NCBI RefSeq assembly: GCF_003049575.1
Contig: NZ_PYWI01000019.1
Coordinates: forward strand, 1 to 64,000
Length of the DNA: 64,000 nucleotides
Reading direction: 5' to 3'
Source of the DNA: Lysinibacillus parviboronicapiens
GTDB lineage: Bacteria > Bacillota > Bacilli > Bacillales_A > Planococcaceae
Shown here piece after piece: positions 57,424-64,000 of this stretch. Position numbers and translations under genes: made by a program. A model generated the notes under the pieces. The model was not told the DNA's origin. It made no database searches and worked only from the letters and a program-made list of their open reading frames with translations. How positions within the stretch are numbered: the first letter of the stretch is position 1; the number at the start of each line of letters is the position of its first letter.

Positions 57424-57681
57424 TTAATCTTCTTTTTCAATAAGTGCCGCTAATGATGTAACCGCTTGCTCAGAATCGTTGCCTTCACTACTTAAAACAA
57501 CCTCTGTGCCTTTTGCTATGGCTAAGCTCATAACACCCATAATGGATTTGGCATTTACTTTTTTCTCATCTTTTTCAAGAAAAATATCAGCGCTAAAGCG
57601 ATTTGCTTCTTGCACAAATAGCGCTGCTTGTCTAGCTTGTAGTCCTAATTTTAACTTTACTTGGACTGTTCTCTCAGTCAT
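57424..57681 (-). CDS. crh: Catabolite repression HPr-like protein
   Basis: 85 residues from the ATG at 57,681 (GGAG eight bases before), the same length as Bacillus Crh. The HPr phosphorylation site His15 is replaced by Gln in KLGLQARQAALF, while Ser46 is kept in NAKSIMGVMS. It can therefore act only as a Ser-P corepressor of CcpA and not in sugar phosphotransfer. The RQ pair differs from the RP of Bacillus Crh. Last gene of the trxB-crh cluster. Confidence 0.93.
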   Translation of the reverse strand: MTERTVQVKLKLGLQARQAALFVQEANRFSADIFLEKDEKKVNAKSIMGVMSLAIAKGTEVVLSSEGNDSEQAVTSLAALIEKED

Positions 57682-57794
57682 TCGCAAAACTCCCTTTCAC
57701 TACCGTTCATCTTATTAGTTTTATCTTACCTCACTTAATAGGAAAAGAACAATAAGCGATTGCGCATCACTTTCATACATTTTGTATATGAAAG

Positions 57795-58742
57795 TTAACC
57801 ACCTATTTTTTCACCGCGTCTTAATGCATCTGCAATTTCATCAATTTTTCGTAATCGATGATTAACACCTGACTTACTAACGGTGCCGCTTGATACCATC
57901 TCGCCTAATTCTTTTAATGTCACATCTTGATATTCAACACGTAGACGTGCAATTTCTCTTAGTTTTTCTGGCAACTGATCTAAACCAATTGAATTTTCAA
58001 TAAAGCGAATATTCTCTACCTGTCGCAGTGCTGCTCCAATTGTCTTATTCAAATTCGCCGTTTCACAGTTCACAATACGATTGACACTATTGCGCATGTC
58101 GCGCAGGATTCGAACGTCTTCAAATTTCATCATCGCTTGATGTGCACCAACAATATTTAGAAAATCAGAAATTTTTTCAGCTTCCTTTAAGTATGTTACA
58201 AAGCCTTTTTTCCGTTCAATTGTTTTCGCATTTAACTCAAATTCATTCATTAAATCCATTAATGCCTCACCATGCTCTTTATACAAAGAATAAATTTCTA
58301 AGTGATAGGCTGACGTTTCTGGATTGTTTACCGAGCCGCCTGCTAAAAAAGCGCCACGTAAATACGCTCTTTTTTGACCGCTCTTTTTAATAAGCTCTCT
58401 AGAAATCGTATGATTGAATTGAAAATCATCTGAAATTATCGCCAAATCAATTAATAGCTCACGTGCACCATCTCGTACACGGCAAATATAAACATTATTT
58501 TTTTTCAAGCGCATTTTCTTCCTGACAAGAAGCTCAACATTATAAGGATATAATTTTTTCATAATTGTATAAAGCCTTCTTGCGATGGCAGCATTTTCAG
58601 TTTGCACGTCTAAGCTAAGCTGTTTGTTAGCAAAGGATAATGAACCATTCATTCGAATTAAGGCAGATACTTCCGCTTTCATACAATGATCGTCCGCTTC
58701 TACTTGCGTTAATTCTTTTTTTGTTTCAGAAGCAAAAGACAT
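57795..58742 (-). CDS. whiA: WhiA-like DNA-binding protein
   Basis: 315 residues from the ATG at 58,742, preceded by GAAAGGGGGG; six extra residues in the longer frame are not supported. An N-terminal LAGLIDADG-like domain ([32 protein letters not shown]) lacks the catalytic acids. The C-terminal HTH ([35 protein letters not shown]) completes it. In Firmicutes it binds the nucleoid and affects cell division. Lies behind yvcK. Confidence 0.94.
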   Translation of the reverse strand: MSFASETKKELTQVEADDHCMKAEVSALIRMNGSLSFANKQLSLDVQTENAAIARRLYTIMKKLYPYNVELLVRKKMRLKKNNVYICRVRDGARELLIDLAIISDDFQFNHTISRELIKKSGQKRAYLRGAFLAGGSVNNPETSAYHLEIYSLYKEHGEALMDLMNEFELNAKTIERKKGFVTYLKEAEKISDFLNIVGAHQAMMKFEDVRILRDMRNSVNRIVNCETANLNKTIGAALRQVENIRFIENSIGLDQLPEKLREIARLRVEYQDVTLKELGEMVSSGTVSKSGVNHRLRKIDEIADALRRGEKIGG

Positions 58743-58820
58743 GTCACGCCCCCCTTTCAACCTTTATTTCTATGTATATGTTCATCTTACCATATACAAC
58801 AAGCATTCCTTATGATTCTA

Positions 58821-59804
58821 TTAGCGATTCACTTCTTTATGTTTATAGATATTTGCATAATCTACAAGCCATGCTGCAAAATTTGCAGCGTTATGACGAA
58901 CCGTTCCATCTGGTCGAATTGTCGCAATATCACGTTTAATAACCTCTAAACCCATACTTTCAAGTTTTGCAACATCAAATGTTACTGGCTCAGCACATTC
59001 TTCTTTATAAAGCTCTTTTACAGGGTGAGGTAGTTTTTCGTCATTTACTAAAATAGAATCGATAAAGGAATCCCCAACATGCTTATAGATAGCTTGAACA
59101 TGATCGCCTGCTGTATAAGTAATAGTTTCACCTTTTTGCGTCATTAAATTACAAACATAAATCTTACGCCCTTTTGCTTTGACAACAGCTTCTCCAATTC
59201 CCTTCACAAGCAAATTTGGAATAATACTTGTATATAAACTTCCCGGACCAATTAATATATAATCTGCTCGATTTATCGCACGAATGGCTTCTGGTAACGG
59301 TTGCACATTCTCAGGCACTAGAAAAACTCGATTCACGCGGCTTTTTGCTGAGGGAATTTTTGATTCCCCCTCAATCACTGAGCCGTCTTCTAGCTCTGCA
59401 TGTAGGGAAATTTTCTTATTCGCTGCCGGAATGACACGACCATGCACTTTTAGCACCTTACCCATTTCACTAATAGCATGATTAAAATCACCCGTTATAT
59501 CTGTTAGAGCTGTTAACATTAAATTACCTAATGAATGCCCACTTAAGTCTTCTGATGCTGAAAAACGATATTGAAACATTTGCTCTACAAGTGGCTCCAC
59601 ATCTGATAATGCAGCAATCACGTTACGTACATCACCTGGTGGTGGAATATCATAATCATCCCGTAAACGTCCTGATGAGCCTCCATCATCTGCTACTGTG
59701 ACAATCGCAGTGATATCAAATGGATGATGCTTTAACCCACGTAGCAACGTGGAAAGCCCAGTCCCACCACCTATAACAACCAGCTTGGTTTGCTTTTTCC
59801 CCAT
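58821..59804 (-). CDS. yvcK: YvcK-type gluconeogenesis factor
   Basis: 327 residues. VVIGGGTGLSTLLRGLKHHP is the nucleotide-binding start; DDGGSSGRLRDDYDIPPPGD and GPGSLYTSIIPNLLV are family marks. YvcK binds UDP-GlcNAc and is needed for growth on gluconeogenic carbon sources and for normal wall synthesis. Four bases separate it from rapZ. Confidence 0.95.
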   Translation of the reverse strand: MGKKQTKLVVIGGGTGLSTLLRGLKHHPFDITAIVTVADDGGSSGRLRDDYDIPPPGDVRNVIAALSDVEPLVEQMFQYRFSASEDLSGHSLGNLMLTALTDITGDFNHAISEMGKVLKVHGRVIPAANKKISLHAELEDGSVIEGESKIPSAKSRVNRVFLVPENVQPLPEAIRAINRADYILIGPGSLYTSIIPNLLVKGIGEAVVKAKGRKIYVCNLMTQKGETITYTAGDHVQAIYKHVGDSFIDSILVNDEKLPHPVKELYKEECAEPVTFDVAKLESMGLEVIKRDIATIRPDGTVRHNAANFAAWLVDYANIYKHKEVNR

Positions 59805-59808
59805 TCAC

Positions 59809-60702
59809 TCAATCCTTTCTTCGATTGATGTCACGATGCGTAATAACAGCATTTTCATATTTGGTTAAATATTCACCAAAATATTCTGCTAACGTCACCG
59901 AGCGATGCTGCCCCCCTGTACAACCAAAAGCAATGACAAGTTGGGATTTACCCTCTTGTTTATAGAGTGGAATCATAAACTCAAACAAATCCGTTAGTTT
60001 TTGAATAAGTATTTGTGTGTCCTCTAAAGCAAGTACATAGGAGGAAACTTCTGTTTGTAGACCTGTTTTATGGCGTAAATCCTCTACATAATAAGGATTT
60101 TTTAAAAAACGGACATCGAAAACTAAATCTGCATCAATTGGCATACCATGCTTAAATCCAAAGGACATAATGTTTACAGAAAAAATATTATCTGCATCAC
60201 TTGCAAATTCTTTAACGATTTTTTCTCGTAACTCTCTAGGCTTCATATTCGATGTATTATAAACGAATTTAGCACGACCTTTTACTTCCGACAATAATTC
60301 TCGTTCTAGTTTAATGCCGTCTAATGGTAAGCCTGTTACAGCTAATGGATGCGCACGTCTCGTTTCTTTATAACGTCTAACTAGCGTCTGATCATCCGCA
60401 TCTAAAAATAAAATCCGTACAACGATATCGCCTTCTTTTAGTATATGGTCAAGTGCGCCTATAAGCGAATCAAAAAAGTCGCCGCCACGCATATCCATGA
60501 CAGCTGCAATACGTGTAATATTTTTACCTGAATCTTTTAGCAAGGTTAAAAAAGTTGTAAGTAATGCTGGTGGTAAATTATCAATACAGTAATACCCTAA
60601 ATCCTCAAAGCTTTGAATAGCTACTGTTTTGCCAGCTCCAGACATTCCTGTAATAATGACCAATTCATGTGTACATTGTTGACTTTCAACCACCACTGTC
60701 AT
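59809..60702 (-). CDS. rapZ: RapZ-type RNase adapter / nucleotide-binding protein
   Basis: 297 residues, with AAAGGAGCTGC before the ATG. Walker [29 protein letters not shown] and the C-terminal [16 protein letters not shown] (phosphate-binding C/H/R motif) fit the YvcJ/RapZ family. In Gram-negatives it binds glucosamine-6-phosphate and guides RNase E; in Bacillus it binds and hydrolyses GTP, and its target is unclear. Confidence 0.93.
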   Translation of the reverse strand: MTVVVESQQCTHELVIITGMSGAGKTVAIQSFEDLGYYCIDNLPPALLTTFLTLLKDSGKNITRIAAVMDMRGGDFFDSLIGALDHILKEGDIVVRILFLDADDQTLVRRYKETRRAHPLAVTGLPLDGIKLERELLSEVKGRAKFVYNTSNMKPRELREKIVKEFASDADNIFSVNIMSFGFKHGMPIDADLVFDVRFLKNPYYVEDLRHKTGLQTEVSSYVLALEDTQILIQKLTDLFEFMIPLYKQEGKSQLVIAFGCTGGQHRSVTLAEYFGEYLTKYENAVITHRDINRRKD

Positions 60703-60711
60703 GCAGCTCCT

Positions 60712-61179
60712 TTATTGTTCTAATGATATTTGTATTTTCTCATGAAGTAATTCAAAATCCGACGTATATACAAACGTGCCATACTGAATACCTGATTGTG
60801 AAACAGCAAATTGTAAATTTGTTCGATCACCCTCAGCCATTGGCAGATGCTTCAAATCCTCCACTGGGTGCCATGCAAGCTTACCTTCTCTCGTTTCCTC
60901 AAATGCTACACCTTCAACATCTTTAGCAACAAAAGTGTAAAGCATCCATTCGTCAACCATAACGTTATTATCTTTTATGACCATTGTATATACACCCTTT
61001 AAATGTGCATTTAATGGTGTAACATTTGTCTCTTCTTGAAACTCACGGACAGCGGCTTCATATATCGACTCACCGCTCTCCATTTTACCGCCTGGTGCTA
61101 CATACCAGCCACGTCTTGGCTTTTGAAGTAATAATACTTGGCCGTCTTTAACGGCAATTAAGTTCGCAATTCTTTGCAT
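60712..61179 (-). CDS. Nudix hydrolase
   Basis: 155 residues from the ATG at 61,179 (AGAGG seven bases before). The Nudix box is GKMESGESIYEAAVREFQEE followed by TNV. It corresponds to YvcI, which shares this location in Bacillus, and probably hydrolyses oxidised or non-canonical nucleotides. Nine bases upstream of rapZ. Confidence 0.9.
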   Translation of the reverse strand: MQRIANLIAVKDGQVLLLQKPRRGWYVAPGGKMESGESIYEAAVREFQEETNVTPLNAHLKGVYTMVIKDNNVMVDEWMLYTFVAKDVEGVAFEETREGKLAWHPVEDLKHLPMAEGDRTNLQFAVSQSGIQYGTFVYTSDFELLHEKIQISLEQ

Positions 61180-61455
61180 AGGCACACCTCTAATCTCTTT
61201 TGCATTCTACCTTTTATTATAGCAAGACCTGTCAGCGTTTGTCCTGATTTCACATCTATACAAATCTTTCACACTTAACTGCTGTTCACAACTGTTTGCC
61301 ACTAACCTTTACCGTCTTCATGAGAACATAAAAAGATGTGAGATACCATACTTTTACTAGGCAATACTATACGCAAAATTCTATAAATTTATGAAATAAC
61401 ACAATGCTCGATCCTTCCGCAATAACAAACAACGGGAATGCGATACCTAGACATC

Positions 61456-61497
61456 AAAAATAGGTTGCCACCACCTAATTTAGGCGGAAACAACCTA
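61456..61497 (-). terminator. trxB terminator
   Basis: TAGGTTG pairs with CAACCTA around an inner imperfect CCGCCTAA/TTAGGTGG stem, with TTTTT following on the minus strand, 130 bp behind the trxB stop. Apart from this, 61,180-61,627 hold no gene. Confidence 0.6.
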
Positions 61498-61627
61498 CTA
61501 AACAAAATAAAAGGGGGATTGCTAATTACACTTTGTATAATACACCTTTTATATGTCATTCAAGTTACAGCAATATTAAAACCGTATTAAAAATTCAATT
61601 TTTTTCCGGTATTAACGTGACATGCCA

Positions 61628-62584
<957 letters not shown>

Positions 62585-62806
62585 CTAAACTTTTATTGCT
62601 TTTTATAAGTACGAATGGAGCTAAGACTTCCACTGTGAAATGCGTATAAGCCGTAAATCAGCATCCATAAGTACCCAATTGCTTCAGCTATTCACTCAGC
62701 AAGGATGAAGAAAAATCCCACTGAATTAAAGCTTCACTTTATAAATAATGTTAGTATGTTCATCGTATGTGAAAGTATAAAGTTATTCAACTATGTTGCT
62801 CACAGT

Positions 62807-64000
62807 CTAATTATGACTGTTTGGTAAAAACATCAAAATTTCATCAATATATTTCGATAATGTTGACACAGATACCCCATATTGTTCAGCTATTTCTTTT
62901 TTTGTCACCTTTAACATGCGCGATGAACGAAATAAATAATCATTAGCTCCCGCAATCGCCGCTGGGTTCGTAAAGCGATAATTTTGTGTGAGTGCTTGTT
63001 CACATAGTACAAACCACATTTGAAACATTGGCGTAACAACAGTAGTAAGTTTTCCATACTGTTCAAGTAAAATCTCTGGTACCTTTACAGCACGTAAAAA
63101 GCTTGCTTCCACCTTGTTTTTCTCATCAAATTGATGACCAAGTGCATAGGCCAAAAACAGTTTTTCAAACGCATTGTACTGCTCAACATCAATCCATTTC
63201 GGATGCGCTATAATTTCCTGTTTATGTGCTGTACTACTTAGTAAAAATAAGCCAAAAATACGGTCGCTTGCATAACTACTATCGAGTTTCTCCACTATAA
63301 AATCACGATCATGTTCTAACGCATCAAGTTCATACGTATTTTCCTGTTGCTTCCAAGGTTCAAAGCCTTCTTTTTCAGGATCTTGTTCTAGCAACTGTGC
63401 CCAAGCACTTTTTGAAATATCTTCATGCCCTGAAAAATAAGCCGCATGTGATAACCAAAAATAAAATCCAGCATCGCCCAAATAACCACGTTTTTGCATA
63501 CTACGCAACCATTTAAAGGCTAATTCATATTGTCCAATAAGTGCTAACGTTGCACCTAGTTTATAACGATGCTCCCATGCATATGGCTGAATTTTTACCA
63601 GGACATCTAAAAGTGCTTTTAATTCCTCATCATTTTTTTCATAGTACGCGATTACGGTTAAATTACATAGTGCATGTAAATTCCCCTTATTGTCTCGTAA
63701 AACATTATTCAGTAATGCTTTGGCCTGCTCAGGCTCTCCAACATAAAAATAAGCCAATGCTAAATTGTTATAAGCCGACCAAAATTCAGGTCTATCTTCA
63801 ATTAAATCTTCTAAAATGCTAATAGCCTCAGGAAAATCGCCCTTTTCCATACAACGTCGTGCCTGTTCTTGACGATATAAATCCTCTCCTGAACCTTCTG
63901 GCTCTTCAAAATCATCCTGCTCAAAAGCGACAAAATCTAAAATCTCAGCCGCTTCATCTGCATATGCGCCCTCTGGCTCCATTTGTAAATATTGCTCAGC
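62807..64000 (-). CDS. TPR-repeat protein, N-terminus beyond the window
   Basis: At least 397 residues: the frame stays open past the ATG at 63,982 to the edge (AEQYLQ before it), so that Met is probably internal. Tetratricopeptide repeats are visible (ARRCMEKGDFPEAISILEDL; WSAYNNLALAYFYVGEPEQA; QKRGYLGDAGFYFWLSHAAY). The last 40 residues resemble a helix-turn-helix (VTKKEIAEQYGVSVSTLSKY). It matches the position of yvcD upstream of trxB in Bacillus. Role unknown. Confidence 0.8.
   Translation of the reverse strand, partial: AEQYLQMEPEGAYADEAAEILDFVAFEQDDFEEPEGSGEDLYRQEQARRCMEKGDFPEAISILEDLIEDRPEFWSAYNNLALAYFYVGEPEQAKALLNNVLRDNKGNLHALCNLTVIAYYEKNDEELKALLDVLVKIQPYAWEHRYKLGATLALIGQYELAFKWLRSMQKRGYLGDAGFYFWLSHAAYFSGHEDISKSAWAQLLEQDPEKEGFEPWKQQENTYELDALEHDRDFIVEKLDSSYASDRIFGLFLLSSTAHKQEIIAHPKWIDVEQYNAFEKLFLAYALGHQFDEKNKVEASFLRAVKVPEILLEQYGKLTTVVTPMFQMWFVLCEQALTQNYRFTNPAAIAGANDYLFRSSRMLKVTKKEIAEQYGVSVSTLSKYIDEILMFLPNSHN

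Overview
The window looks like a chromosome segment of a low-GC, spore-forming Bacillales, most probably Lysinibacillus or a close relative. The evidence is the gene order secG-est-rnr-smpB-ssrA, the cggR-gapA-pgk-tpiA-gpmI-eno cluster, clpP, crh-whiA-yvcK-rapZ-Nudix-trxB, a dltX-A-B-C-D operon and a CotF-like spore coat gene. I inferred this from protein content and gene order; no search was run.

The left third (about 235-23,848) is a genomic island in the 3' end of the tmRNA gene ssrA. A 45-bp near-perfect direct repeat marks its ends: 235-279, and 23,804-23,848, which overlaps the ssrA 3' end. A tyrosine integrase (22,523-23,686) sits beside the ssrA copy, and both inner flanks carry short TTTGACC-like repeats. 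The island is AT-rich and mosaic, with three tyrosine recombinases (10.8, 19.5 and 22.5 kb), an excisionase-like gene, an IS3-family scar (5.6 kb) and an 84-88 bp repeat present three times.

Island cargo from left to right: (a) a minus-strand four-gene TIR operon, with a ThsB-like TIR protein, a TIR-TIR-SLOG fusion, a second TIR protein and a single-span membrane protein. It looks like a Thoeris-type NAD+ signalling defence system in which a TIR replaces the SIR2 effector. (b) A minus-strand cluster with a STAS-like/GHKL-ATPase protein, a STAS-like/winged-helix protein, a small membrane protein, two tiny basic proteins and an unknown 323-aa protein. (c) A noncoding stretch (10,176-10,780) of consecutive hairpins, a possible pseudoknot, two abutting three-way junctions, a long bulged stem and a terminator, just upstream of a tyrosine recombinase; I read it as a candidate large structured RNA. 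(d) A MerR-like coiled-coil protein, two small overlapping genes and a divergent XRE regulator. (e) A GIY-YIG/DUF2075 ATPase with a frameshifted MazG-like gene, flanked by two near-identical hairpins. (f) An AlbA_2 protein and a PD-(D/E)xK-type protein. (g) A cassette bounded by inverted repeats with one unknown gene and a possible small RNA.

From 23.8 kb rightwards the sequence is core chromosome. ssrA and smpB (trans-translation) lie with rnr, est and secG. Next come a transglutaminase-like lipoprotein and a secreted alkaline phosphatase with a clear array of PhoP-box repeats upstream. Behind the phosphatase gene is a fourfold tandem hairpin repeat, then the dlt operon for D-alanylation of teichoic acids. 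Glycolytic genes follow on the minus strand from cggR (with its operator) to eno. After this come small membrane and redox proteins, a secreted S9 peptidase, a LemA/TPM pair, a CotF-like coat protein, a polar amino-acid ABC transporter, tRNA-Arg(CCG) and clpP with a CtsR-like site. The window ends with the crh to trxB cluster and a TPR protein that runs off the right edge.
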